From: Clostridiales bacterium
Lineage (GTDB): Bacteria > Bacillota > Clostridia > Christensenellales > Aristaeellaceae
Assembly: GCA_004557905.1 (NCBI GenBank)
Contig: SFFH01000037.1
Span: forward strand, 1-64,000
DNA length: 64,000 nucleotides
Reading direction: 5' to 3'
Positions 39,646 through 48,137 of the stretch are shown here, one piece after another (position 1 is the first letter of the stretch; every line of letters begins with the position of its first letter). Below the pieces are notes generated by a model. It was not told the DNA's origin and did no database searches. It saw only the letters and a program-made list of their open reading frames with translations. A program made the translations under genes and the position numbers.

Positions 39646-42498
39646 TCAGTCGGTATATTCGACCCGCCGGCTCTTTTCCAGCACGGGCCTGAGGTACTGG
39701 CCGGTATAGCTGGCCTCGCACGCGGCGACCTCCTCCGGCGTGCCCTCACACACCAGCGTGCCGCCGCCGTCGCCGCCCTCCGGCCCCAGGTCGATGACGT
39801 AGTCGCAGGCCTTGATCACGTCGAGGTTGTGCTCGATGATGAGCACGGAGTTGCCGCCCGCGGCGAGCTGGCGCAGCACGCCCACCAGGCGCTCGCAGTC
39901 GGCCATGTGCAGTCCGGTCGTCGGCTCGTCGAGCACATAGAAGGTCTTGCCCGTGCTCGTGCGCGAGAGCTCCGTGGCCAGCTTCACGCGCTGGGCCTCG
40001 CCGCCGGAGAGCGTGGTGGAGGGCTGGCCGAGGCGGATATAGCCTAGGCCCACGTCGTAGAGCGTCTGCAGCTTGCGGGAGATGCGCGGATACGCCGAGA
40101 AGAAATCGAGCGCCTCCTCGACGGTCATATCGAGCACGTCGGCGATGGACTTGCCCTTGTAGGTGACCTCGAGCGTCTCGCGGTTGTAGCGCTTGCCCTT
40201 GCAGACCTCGCAGGGGACGTAGATGTCCGCCAGGAAGTGCATCTCGATGCGCAGGATGCCGTCGCCGGAGCAGCTCTCGCAGCGGCCGCCGCGCACGTTG
40301 AAGGAGAAGCGGTTCTCCTTGTAGCCGCGCGCCTTGGCCTCCGGCGTGGCGGCGAAGACCTTGCGGATCATGTCAAACAGGCCGGTGTACGTCGCCGGGT
40401 TGCTGCGCGGGGTGCGGCCGATAGGGCTTTGGTCGATGGCGATGACCTTGTCCAGCTGCTCAAGGCCCGCGATGCCGTCACAGTCCCCGGGGCGCGTGCG
40501 CGCGCGGTTGAGGTCGCGCTGAAGGGTCTTGTAGATGATCTCGTTGACCAGTGAGGACTTGCCGCTGCCGGACACGCCGGTGACGACGGCCATCACGCCC
40601 AGCGGGATGTTCACGTCGAGATTCTTGAGGTTATGCGCGCGCGCGCCCCTGACCGTCAGCCAGCCCGAGGGCTGCTTGCGGCGCACGGGCACCGGAATGC
40701 CGCGCCGGCCGGACAGGTACGCGCCGGTGATCGATTCCGGGCAGGCCATGATCTCCTGCGCGGTGCCCTGGGCGATCAGCTGACCGCCGTGCTCGCCCGC
40801 GCCGGGGCCGATGTCCACGATCTGGTCCGCGGCCATCATGGTGTCCTCGTCGTGCTCCACGACGATCAGCGTGTTGCCGAGGTCGCGCAGGTGCTTGAGC
40901 GTGGCGATGAGCTTCGCGTTGTCGCGTTGGTGCAGTCCGATGCTCGGCTCGTCGAGGATGTAGAGCACGCCGACCAGTGAGGAGCCGATCTGTGTCGCCA
41001 GGCGGATGCGCTGTGCCTCGCCGCCGGAGAGCGTGCCCGCCGCACGCGAGAGCGTGAGATACCCCAGACCCACGTCGCTGAGGAACCGCAGGCGCGCGTC
41101 GATCTCCTTGAGGATCGGCCCGGCGATCATGGCGCTCTGCGGGCCGAAGGAGAGCGAGGCAAAGAAGCTGCGCGCCGCGGTCACGGAGAGGTCGGACACG
41201 TCTGCGATGGATTTGCCGCCGACGGTCACGGCGAGAATTTCCGGGCGCAGGCGCTTGCCGCCGCAGTCCGGGCAGGGCGTCTGGGTCATAAGGGCGTCGT
41301 AATAGGCCTTGGTGGAATCGCTGGTCGTCTCGTTTGCGCGGCGCTCGGTCGTGGTGATCACGCCCTCAAACGGCGCGGTGAACGTGTGGCTGTCGCCATT
41401 GGGCCGGGTGTACTGGATTTTGAGCGGCTCGCCCTTGCTGCCGTAGAGGATGACGTCCAGCGTTTCTTTGGGCAGCTCGCACAGCGGGGTATCCAGCGAG
41501 AAGCCGTACTTCTCGCTCAGCGCCGTGAAGAACATGTGCGCCTGCGTGCCGGGCTCGCTGGTGTTCCAGCCCATGACATTGAAGGGATTTTCATGGATGG
41601 ACTTCGTCCAGTCCGGGATGACGAGGTCGGGGTCGATCTTCTGCAGCACACCCAGGCCGGAGCACGTCGGGCACGCGCCGAACGGGCTGTTGAAGGAGAA
41701 GGAGCGCGGGGCCAGCTCCTCCATGGAGACGCCGCAGTCCGGGCAGGCGAGGTTGGAGGAGAAGAGCATTTCGCGCTCGCCCGGACCGATATCCGCGATC
41801 ACGACGCCGCCGGAGAGCGCGAGCGCGGTCTCCAGCGAGTCGGTCAGGCGGGCCTTGATGTCCTCGCGCAGGATCAGGCGGTCCACGACGACCTCGATGG
41901 TATGCTTCTTCTGCTTGGCGAGCGCCGGCGCCTCGGCGACGTCGACAATCTCCCCGTCGATGCGCGCGCGCACGAAGCCCTGCTTGGCGATGCTTTCGAG
42001 CACCTTGACGTGCTCGCCCTTCTTGCCGCGCACGAGCGGCGCAAGCAGCTGCACGCGCGTGCGTTCGGGCAGAGCGAGCATCTGATCGACCATCTGATCG
42101 ACGCTCTGTTTGCTGATCTCCCGGCCGCACTTGGGGCAGTGCGCCACGCCCACGCGCGCGTAGAGCAGGCGCAGGTAGTCGTGAATCTCCGTCACCGTGC
42201 CGACGGTGGAACGGGGGTTCTTGCTGGTGGTCTTCTGGTCGATGGAGATGGCCGGGGAGAGGCCGTCGATGGAATCGCAGTCCGGCTTCTCCATCTGCCC
42301 GAGGAACTGGCGGGCATAGGAGGACAGCGATTCCACATAACGGCGCTGGCCCTCGGCGTAGAGCGTGTCAAACGCGAGGGAGGACTTGCCGCAGCCGGAC
42401 AGGCCGGTAAAGACGATGAGCTTGTTGCGTGGCAGCGTCAGGTCAAAGCCCTTGAGGTTGTTCTGGCGCGCGCCGCGGATGACGATGGTATCCTGCAT
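39646..42498 (-). CDS. uvrA: Excinuclease ABC subunit A
   Basis: 950 residues. Damage-recognition ATPase of nucleotide excision repair. First ATPase: Walker A GLSGCGKSSLAF near residue 32, signature LSGGEAQRIRLATQIG, Walker B YILDEPSIGLH. Second: VTGVSGSGKSSLVNEI, LSGGEAQRVKLATEL, FYVLDEPTTGLH. Zinc modules are CPKCG.., CPDC..CPTC and CESC..CEVC. ATG 42498 matches the family start (MQDTIVIRGARQNNLKGFDL) but has no Shine-Dalgarno; a C-run precedes it. A MITE-like repeat ends 33 bp upstream and may have displaced the leader. An in-frame ATG at 42546 lies inside that repeat. It is the last gene of the uvrB-GNAT-uvrA unit. Confidence 0.95.
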   Translation of the reverse strand: MQDTIVIRGARQNNLKGFDLTLPRNKLIVFTGLSGCGKSSLAFDTLYAEGQRRYVESLSSYARQFLGQMEKPDCDSIDGLSPAISIDQKTTSKNPRSTVGTVTEIHDYLRLLYARVGVAHCPKCGREISKQSVDQMVDQMLALPERTRVQLLAPLVRGKKGEHVKVLESIAKQGFVRARIDGEIVDVAEAPALAKQKKHTIEVVVDRLILREDIKARLTDSLETALALSGGVVIADIGPGEREMLFSSNLACPDCGVSMEELAPRSFSFNSPFGACPTCSGLGVLQKIDPDLVIPDWTKSIHENPFNVMGWNTSEPGTQAHMFFTALSEKYGFSLDTPLCELPKETLDVILYGSKGEPLKIQYTRPNGDSHTFTAPFEGVITTTERRANETTSDSTKAYYDALMTQTPCPDCGGKRLRPEILAVTVGGKSIADVSDLSVTAARSFFASLSFGPQSAMIAGPILKEIDARLRFLSDVGLGYLTLSRAAGTLSGGEAQRIRLATQIGSSLVGVLYILDEPSIGLHQRDNAKLIATLKHLRDLGNTLIVVEHDEDTMMAADQIVDIGPGAGEHGGQLIAQGTAQEIMACPESITGAYLSGRRGIPVPVRRKQPSGWLTVRGARAHNLKNLDVNIPLGVMAVVTGVSGSGKSSLVNEIIYKTLQRDLNRARTRPGDCDGIAGLEQLDKVIAIDQSPIGRTPRSNPATYTGLFDMIRKVFAATPEAKARGYKENRFSFNVRGGRCESCSGDGILRIEMHFLADIYVPCEVCKGKRYNRETLEVTYKGKSIADVLDMTVEEALDFFSAYPRISRKLQTLYDVGLGYIRLGQPSTTLSGGEAQRVKLATELSRTSTGKTFYVLDEPTTGLHMADCERLVGVLRQLAAGGNSVLIIEHNLDVIKACDYVIDLGPEGGDGGGTLVCEGTPEEVAACEASYTGQYLRPVLEKSRRVEYTD

Positions 42499-42530
42499 GG
42501 GGGGGCTGAGAACACATCCGCTGCAGCGGA

Positions 42531-42636
42531 GGACCTCATCCGTCATGCCTCCGGCATGCCACCTTCCCCAGAGGGGGAAGGCTGGGTTGCCTGGCCCTCC
42601 CTTTTGGGGAGGGTGCCCGAAGGGCGGGTGAGGTCC
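42531..42636. mobile_element. 106-bp MITE-like element upstream of uvrA
   Basis: Terminal inverted repeats GGACCTCATCCG (42531-42542) and CGGGTGAGGTCC (42625-42636) match at 11 of 12 positions. The inside carries further palindromes: GCCTCCGGCATGCC, CCTTCCCCAGAGGGGGAAGG, CCCTCCCTTTTGGGGAGGG. It has no coding capacity. It fills the gap between the GNAT stop (42649) and the uvrA start. Confidence 0.65.
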
Positions 42637-42648
42637 CGCCCGCAGGCG

Positions 42649-43542
42649 TTATGCGTGCGACAGCGCGGGAAAGCACAGCCCCTGCGTCTGCACCGCGCGC
42701 AGCGCATCGCCCAGGATGAACAGGCGGTAATCCTCGCCGCCGTCCCAGGGCTGGGCCTCAAACCACTTCGCGTCCGATGCCTCCGGCGCAAAGCCGAGCC
42801 GCGCAACGGGCGCGTCGATCCGGGAGAGAATCTCCTCAAGCGGCAGTCGCTGCGCGCACAGCACGCTCTGCAGGACGGTCTCACCGTCCTCGCGGCCCAG
42901 GACGCAGAAGGCGTCCAGCTCCGGACAGTAGCGCACGGTCTTCATGCTCCGCGTGTAGAACAGGTGCAGGCTGCGCCGGTTGAGGTGCTCCAGAGCGGAA
43001 CGGGCCGCGCTGTCTTGCAGGGCCTCCCGGTAGCGTGCGGCCAGGGCCGCGTCCTCGCGGTTCACGGGCAGGAACCTCGCGGATGCCTCGCGCCGGGCGG
43101 CACGGTCTGCCAACGCCTGCCGCGCATCCTCCCGCAGCGCATAGCGCGTCTCCGTGATGCGCGAAAAGCCCAGGCTATCGTAAAAGCCCAGCGCGCTCAG
43201 GTCGCCGAAGAGGTAAAAGCCGTCGCAGTCGCCGCGCATGTCGTCCATCGCCACGCGCATGAGCTGCGAGGCCAGCCCCCGGCGGCGGAAGGCCTCGTCG
43301 GTCAACACTGTGCCCAGCTGGATGTAATGGCGCTCCTGTCCGTTTTGCAGGAAGTGCATCCGGTTGACGGAGACGTTGACGATCATCCGATCGCCGTCCA
43401 TCAGGGCATACGGCAGGTAGTCTCCCTCCCAGCCGCCGGCGGCGTACCAGCCCTCAAAATCGAAGCCGAAAGTCTTGCGCGTCAGCGCGTTCAGCGCGGC
43501 GCGCAGGCGGTCGTTTTCCATGTAGTGCCTGATCAGTTCCAT
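42649..43542 (-). CDS. GNAT-family acetyltransferase, two-domain
   Basis: 297 residues. The N-terminal GNAT domain has the acetyl-CoA loop YIQLGTVLTDEAFRRRGLASQLMRVAM (Q/RxxGxA, about residues 73-99) and GFYLFGDLSALGFYDSLGF. The C-terminal half is a weaker GNAT-like or sterol-carrier-like domain (RYCPELDAFCVLGREDGETVLQSV). It may acetylate an amine or peptide N terminus; the substrate is unknown. It lies between uvrB and uvrA on the same strand, 20 bp after uvrB, so it should be SOS-induced with them. Confidence 0.82.
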   Translation of the reverse strand: MELIRHYMENDRLRAALNALTRKTFGFDFEGWYAAGGWEGDYLPYALMDGDRMIVNVSVNRMHFLQNGQERHYIQLGTVLTDEAFRRRGLASQLMRVAMDDMRGDCDGFYLFGDLSALGFYDSLGFSRITETRYALREDARQALADRAARREASARFLPVNREDAALAARYREALQDSAARSALEHLNRRSLHLFYTRSMKTVRYCPELDAFCVLGREDGETVLQSVLCAQRLPLEEILSRIDAPVARLGFAPEASDAKWFEAQPWDGGEDYRLFILGDALRAVQTQGLCFPALSHA

Positions 43543-43562
43543 GTGCGTTCCTCGTGTGTGGT

Positions 43563-45629
43563 TTATGCCTTCACATAGCGGCTGCGCCGCTGGCGGCGCT
43601 TTCTCTGCGGCACGGCGACCGTCTCCTCGGCGATCTCCTCGGGCGACTTGCCCTGGAGCTCGAAGAGCTTGTCGCGCAGCTTGGCCGCCAGCTCGAAGTC
43701 GAGGTTGGCCGCGGCTTGCAGCATCTTTTCCTCCGTGGAGCAGATGAGCAGGTGCAGCTCGTCCTCGGTTAGCTGCTTTTTGGGCTGCTGCGCGGCGGCG
43801 CGGCGCTTGTCCGCGCTCTCCGGCGTGCCGCCGATCTGCAGCAGGTCGCGGACGGATTTCATGACGGTTCGGGGCACGATGCCGTGCGCTTCGTTGAACG
43901 CCTGCTGAAGCTGCCGCCTGCGCTGCGTCTCAAAGATCGTCTTGTTGATGCTCTCGGTCATGTGGTCCGCGTACATGATGACGCGGCCCTCGGCGTTGCG
44001 CGCGGCGCGGCCGACGGTCTGGATCATGCTCACCTCGCTGCGCAGGAAGCCCTCCTTGTCCGCGTCCAGGATCGCGACCAGCGCGACCTCCGGCAGGTCG
44101 AGACCCTCGCGCAGCAGGTTGATGCCCACCAGCACGTCGAACACACCCAGGCGCAGGTCGCGGATGATCTCCTGGCGTTCCATGGTCTGCACGTCGGAGT
44201 GCAGGTAGCGCACCTTCACCTTCATCTCGGTCAGGTAGGCGGTCAGGCTCTCGGCCATCTTCTTGGTCAGCGTGGTCACCAGCACGCGGAAGCCCGCCTG
44301 CGTCACCTTCTGAATCTCGGCGTAGAGGTCGTCCACCTGTCCGGTGGCGGGGCGCACGTCGATGAGCGGGTCGAGCAGACCCGTCGGGCGGATGATCTGC
44401 TCGACGACCTGGCCGGCGCGTTCCAGCTCGTACGGCGCGGGCGTGGCGCTGACGCAGATGAGCTGGCCGATGCGCGCCTCGAACTCCGGGAACGTGAGCG
44501 GGCGGTTGTCAAACGCGCTGGGCAGGCGGAAGCCGTAGGAAACCAGCGCCTGCTTGCGCGCGCGGTCGCCGTTGTACATCGCGCGGATCTGCGGCAGGGT
44601 GACGTGGCTCTCGTCCACAAAGACGATGTAGTCCTCCGGGAAGTAGTCCAGCAGCGTGTACGGCGCGTCGCCGGGCTTGCGCCCGTCGAAGTAGCGGGAG
44701 TAGTTCTCGATGCCGGTGCAGTAGCCCAGCTCGCGCAGCATCTCGATGTCGTAGCGGGTGCGCTGGGCGAGGCGCTGCGCGGAGAGCAGATCGCCCTCCT
44801 GCTTGAGCTCCGCCACGCGCACGTCGAGGTCGTGCTCGATGTCCTCGATGGCGCGGTCGATCGTTTCGCGCGGGGTGGCGTAGTGCGTCGCCGGATAGAC
44901 GGAGACGTGCGCCAGCGTCATGAGCACATGGCCGGTCACGACGTCGATGGCGCTGATGCGGTCGATCTCCTCGCCGAAGAACTCCACGCGCAGCGCGCTC
45001 TTCTCATAGCCCGCCAGGAAGATCTCGACGACGTCGCCGCGCACGCGGAAGGTGCCGCGGTCAAATTCGACGTCGCTGCGGTCATACTGGATCTCCACCA
45101 GCGCGCGCACGAGGTCGTCGCGCTCCATGGTCATGCCCGGGCGCAGCGAGATCATCATGCCCTCGTACTCGCTGGGGTCGCCCATGGAGTAGATGCAGGA
45201 GACGGATGCGACGACGATCACGTCCCGGCGCTCGCGCAGGGCGGCGGTGGCGCTGTGCCGCAGGCGCTCGATCTCCTCGTTGACGGAGGAATCCTTCTCG
45301 ATATAGGTGTCCGTGGAGGCGATGTAGGCCTCCGGCTGGTAGTAATCATAATAGGAGACGAAGTACTCGACCGCGCTGTCCGGAAAGAACTCGCGGAACT
45401 CCGCGCACAGCTGCGCGGCAAGCGTCTTGTTGTGCGCGATGACCAGCGTGGGCCGCTGCACGCGCTCAATGACGGAAGCCATCGTGTAGGTTTTGCCCGA
45501 GCCGGTGACGCCCAGCAGCACCTGGCAGGGCATGCCGGAGGCTACGCCTTCGGCGAGCGCCTCAATGGCCTGCGGCTGATCGCCCTGGGGCTTGAAGGGG
45601 GACTTGAGCACAAAGCGTCCTTCCTGCAT
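43563..45629 (-). CDS. uvrB: Excinuclease ABC subunit B
   Basis: 688 residues; ATG 45629 with GGGAGG upstream. Helicase-like repair subunit: LKSPFKPQGDQPQAIEAL, Walker A LGVTGSGKTYTMA at about 40-52, the beta-hairpin YFVSYYDYYQPEAYIASTDTYIEKD, DEXH VFVDESHVT, motif VI QTVGRAARN, and the UvrC-interacting UVR coiled coil near residues 630-665 (ICSTEEKMLQAAANLDFELAAKLRDKLFEL). It works with UvrA and UvrC. The promoter carries a LexA box. It is the first gene of the uvrB-GNAT-uvrA unit. Confidence 0.97.
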   Translation of the reverse strand: MQEGRFVLKSPFKPQGDQPQAIEALAEGVASGMPCQVLLGVTGSGKTYTMASVIERVQRPTLVIAHNKTLAAQLCAEFREFFPDSAVEYFVSYYDYYQPEAYIASTDTYIEKDSSVNEEIERLRHSATAALRERRDVIVVASVSCIYSMGDPSEYEGMMISLRPGMTMERDDLVRALVEIQYDRSDVEFDRGTFRVRGDVVEIFLAGYEKSALRVEFFGEEIDRISAIDVVTGHVLMTLAHVSVYPATHYATPRETIDRAIEDIEHDLDVRVAELKQEGDLLSAQRLAQRTRYDIEMLRELGYCTGIENYSRYFDGRKPGDAPYTLLDYFPEDYIVFVDESHVTLPQIRAMYNGDRARKQALVSYGFRLPSAFDNRPLTFPEFEARIGQLICVSATPAPYELERAGQVVEQIIRPTGLLDPLIDVRPATGQVDDLYAEIQKVTQAGFRVLVTTLTKKMAESLTAYLTEMKVKVRYLHSDVQTMERQEIIRDLRLGVFDVLVGINLLREGLDLPEVALVAILDADKEGFLRSEVSMIQTVGRAARNAEGRVIMYADHMTESINKTIFETQRRRQLQQAFNEAHGIVPRTVMKSVRDLLQIGGTPESADKRRAAAQQPKKQLTEDELHLLICSTEEKMLQAAANLDFELAAKLRDKLFELQGKSPEEIAEETVAVPQRKRRQRRSRYVKA

Positions 45630-45668
45630 GGGAACCTCCCTGTCGTCCTTGGATGATGGAATGAGCCC

Positions 45669-45704
45669 ATTATAGCATGAATTAAAAAAGGGAACAAGCG
45701 TTCC
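45669..45704 (-). promoter_or_regulatory. uvrB promoter with overlapping LexA (SOS) box
   Basis: On the minus strand, TTGTTC (45692-45697), a 17-nt spacer and TATAAT (45669-45674). GGAACAAGCGTTCC (45691-45704) fits 13 of 14 positions of the Gram-positive LexA/DinR box CGAACRNRYGTTYC and covers the -35, so LexA binding would block the promoter. Confidence 0.85.
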
Positions 45705-46050
45705 ACTCTATTTTATCTGGGATTTGCGTGAAAATGCAAAGGTCAGGGAAGAACAAAGAAAAAACTTTTTGGCCAATCCGAAGAAAATGAAGGGAAAGGG
45801 GGTCAAAATGAACATTTCTAAAGCGGTTAATTCAAAATTCGTCGCATAATTCGGCTGCCTGCATCTGGTAACCGCTTGCATTGCAGGGCGCGATTTCCAG
45901 TCCTGAAATCGGGGGAGACGCAGAAAAAGCGTGCGAAAACGGGGCGCGAATGCTATAATAATACCAACAAGAGGCGGTTGAAACGTTCGAGGCCGCCTCG
46001 CTCATCAAAGCATAATTTCCCGATTTACCAGCATCAAAGGAGAATGAGCC
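45705..46050 (+). other. Intergenic region with leader of a small-protein gene
   Basis: AT-rich, no gene longer than a 13-codon frame (45808-45849, GGGGG upstream, judged too short). A TATAAT at 45954-45959 is the probable -10 for the 50-residue protein gene; its -35 is poor. The leader contains a GAGGCGG/CCGCCTC hairpin at 45971-45999. Confidence 0.5.
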
Positions 46051-46203
46051 ATGACTGCTATCTTCGTCTTCGCCGCGCTGATCGCTGTGAACGTCGCGTA
46101 CACCATCTATGACAGCCGCCGTGCTGCTGTCGCCAGCCAGATCGATGACTACTATCGCATCGAGTACAAGAAGAGCTACAACCTCAGCAACGAGACCTAT
46201 TGA
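46051..46203 (+). CDS. 50-residue single-pass membrane protein
   Basis: ATG 46051 is preceded by AAAGGAGA at eight bases, and TGA ends at 46203. The first 17 residues form a hydrophobic helix (MTAIFVFAALIAVNVAYT), followed by a charged cytoplasmic tail rich in Tyr, Arg and Lys (IYDSRRAAVASQIDDYYRIE, YKKSYNLSNETY). An upstream TATAAT and a strong terminator right behind complete a monocistronic unit. The function is unknown. Codon use matches the high-GC genes of the window, which favours a real gene. Confidence 0.75.
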   Translation: MTAIFVFAALIAVNVAYTIYDSRRAAVASQIDDYYRIEYKKSYNLSNETY

Positions 46204-46229
46204 TTCGGGAAATCGATATAGAATTGCGG

Positions 46230-46256
46230 GCCGGAGCAGACGCTCCGGCTTTTTTC
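46230..46256 (+). terminator. Intrinsic terminator of the 50-residue protein gene
   Basis: Perfect 8-bp stem GCCGGAGC / GCTCCGGC with AGAC loop, followed by six T. Confidence 0.9.
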
Positions 46257-46317
46257 ATATCCTAGGAAATTGCGCAAAGAATCATGAAGCGGGCACGGGC
46301 AAGACGCCTGATTGCGC

Positions 46318-46346
46318 TTGTGTTTTCCCGCTTCATCTGTTAGAAT
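46318..46346 (+). promoter_or_regulatory. argS promoter
   Basis: TTGTGT (46318-46323), a 17-nt spacer and TAGAAT (46341-46346), about 55 bases upstream of the argS ATG. No T-box elements are seen in the short leader. Confidence 0.7.
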
Positions 46347-46401
46347 AAACCGTATACTATGGCTAAAACTGCAAAATGGGGATGAAGGGAGAACCTTTCA
46401 G

Positions 46402-48117
46402 ATGGATATGAAACAGATCATCGCCGGCCGCATCGCAGACGCGGCGCAGGCGAGCTTTGAAAACTGCGCCCTGACCGTGGCCGATGTGACGGCCATGCTC
46501 GAGACGCCGCCGGACAAGAAGCTGGGCGACTATGCGCTGCCGTGCTTCCGCCTGTCCAAGACGCTGCGCAAGGCGCCGCAGATGATCGCCTCCGCGCTGG
46601 CGGAAAAGATGAGCGGCGAGGAGATCGACCGCGTCGAGGTCGTGGGCGGCTATATGAACATCTTCGTCAGCCGCGGCAGCCTGGCCGAGGGCATCGTGAA
46701 GGCCGTGCTGGCCAACCCGGGCCGCTGGGGCTCCTCCGAGGTGGGCAAGGGCAAGACCGTGTGCCTGGACTATTCCTCCATCAACATCGCCAAGCGCTTC
46801 CACATCGGCCATCTGTCCACCACGATGATCGGCCACAGCCTCAAGCGCATCTATGATTTCAACGGATACACCACCGTGGGCATCAATCACCTGGGCGACT
46901 GGGGCACCCAGTTCGGCAAGATGATCTGCGCCTACAAGAAGTGGGGCAACCGCGAGGAGGTCGAGGCCGGCGGCGTGCAGGCCATGGTCGATCTCTATGT
47001 CCGCTTCCACGCCGAGGCAGAGAAGGACCCGTCCCTGGAGGACGAGGGCCGCGCGTGGTTCAAGAAGATCGAGGACGGCGATCCCGAGGCCATGGAGATC
47101 TTCTCCTGGTTCAAGGAGGTCACGCTCAAGGACACCCAGCGCGTGTACGACCTGCTGGGCGTGAGCTTTGACAGCTACAACGGCGAGGCCTTCTACAACG
47201 ACAAGATGGGCCCGGTCGTCGACGAGCTGCGCGAAAAGGGCCTGCTGGTGGAGAGCCAGGGCGCGCAGGTCGTGCAGCTGGAGGAGTACGGCATGCCGCC
47301 CGCGCTGGTGCTGCGCAGCGACGGCGCGACGCTCTACATCACCCGCGACCTCGCCGCGGCGTTCTACCGCCACAACACCTATCACTTCGACAAGTGCCTC
47401 TACGTCGTCGCCTACCAGCAGAACCTGCACTTCAAGCAGCTCTTCAAGATCCTGGAGCTGATGGGCCACGACTGGTACAAGGGCATGGAGCATGTCTCCT
47501 TCGGCATGGTCTCCTACGAGGGCCGCGCCCTGTCCACCCGCGAGGGCTACGTCGTGTACCTGGAGGATCTGCTGAACAAGGCGATCGAAAAGGCGCGCGA
47601 GATCATCGAGGAGAAGAGCCCGAACCTGCCCAACAAGGACGAGGTGGCGCGCCAGGTCGGCGTGGGCGCCGTCGTCTACTTCGACCTGCACAACGAGCGC
47701 ATCAAGGACATCGACTTCCGCTGGGAGCGCGCGCTCAGCTTTGAGGGCGAGACCGGCCCGTATGTGCAGTACACGCACGCCCGCTGCTGCTCCGTGCTGC
47801 GCAAGGCGCAGGCCTATGCGGACGTGGAGCCGGATTACAGCGTGCTGTGCGACGACGAGGCGCTGGACGTGCTGATGCTCATCTCCCGCTTCCCGGAGGT
47901 CGTGCGCAAGGCCATGGACCAGAACGAGCCGTCGCTCATCACCCGCCACACCACCTCGCTGGCGCAGGCGTACAACAAGTATTACTTTGAGCACCGCATC
48001 ATGGAGGAAAACGATCCGGCCGGCAGCGCTGCCCGCGTGAACCTCACCGACGCCGTGCGCGACGTGATCAAAACCGGCCTGTACCTCATCGGCGTGGAAG
48101 CGCCGGAGAGGATGTAA
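46402..48117 (+). CDS. argS: Arginyl-tRNA synthetase
   Basis: 571 residues; ATG 46402 with AGGGAG upstream. Charges tRNA-Arg with arginine. The N-terminal Arg_tRNA_synt_N (Add-1) domain spans about residues 1-95. The class I HIGH motif is in NIAKRFHIGHLSTTMIGHSL and the GDWGTQFGK motif follows. The KMSKS site is replaced by a degenerate RALSTREGYVVYL, as is common in ArgRS. The C-terminal DALR anticodon-binding domain contains YVQYTHARCCSVLRKA and ends LIGVEAPERM. Twenty bases separate it from the DUF815 gene, so both are probably co-transcribed. Confidence 0.96.
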   Translation: MDMKQIIAGRIADAAQASFENCALTVADVTAMLETPPDKKLGDYALPCFRLSKTLRKAPQMIASALAEKMSGEEIDRVEVVGGYMNIFVSRGSLAEGIVKAVLANPGRWGSSEVGKGKTVCLDYSSINIAKRFHIGHLSTTMIGHSLKRIYDFNGYTTVGINHLGDWGTQFGKMICAYKKWGNREEVEAGGVQAMVDLYVRFHAEAEKDPSLEDEGRAWFKKIEDGDPEAMEIFSWFKEVTLKDTQRVYDLLGVSFDSYNGEAFYNDKMGPVVDELREKGLLVESQGAQVVQLEEYGMPPALVLRSDGATLYITRDLAAAFYRHNTYHFDKCLYVVAYQQNLHFKQLFKILELMGHDWYKGMEHVSFGMVSYEGRALSTREGYVVYLEDLLNKAIEKAREIIEEKSPNLPNKDEVARQVGVGAVVYFDLHNERIKDIDFRWERALSFEGETGPYVQYTHARCCSVLRKAQAYADVEPDYSVLCDDEALDVLMLISRFPEVVRKAMDQNEPSLITRHTTSLAQAYNKYYFEHRIMEENDPAGSAARVNLTDAVRDVIKTGLYLIGVEAPERM

Positions 48118-48137
48118 GCAGAAAAGGAGCCACAGCC

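Noticed and set aside
45808..45849. 13-codon frame with a G-rich upstream sequence
   Set aside because: Too short, no hydrophobic or other signature, and no terminator directly behind it.
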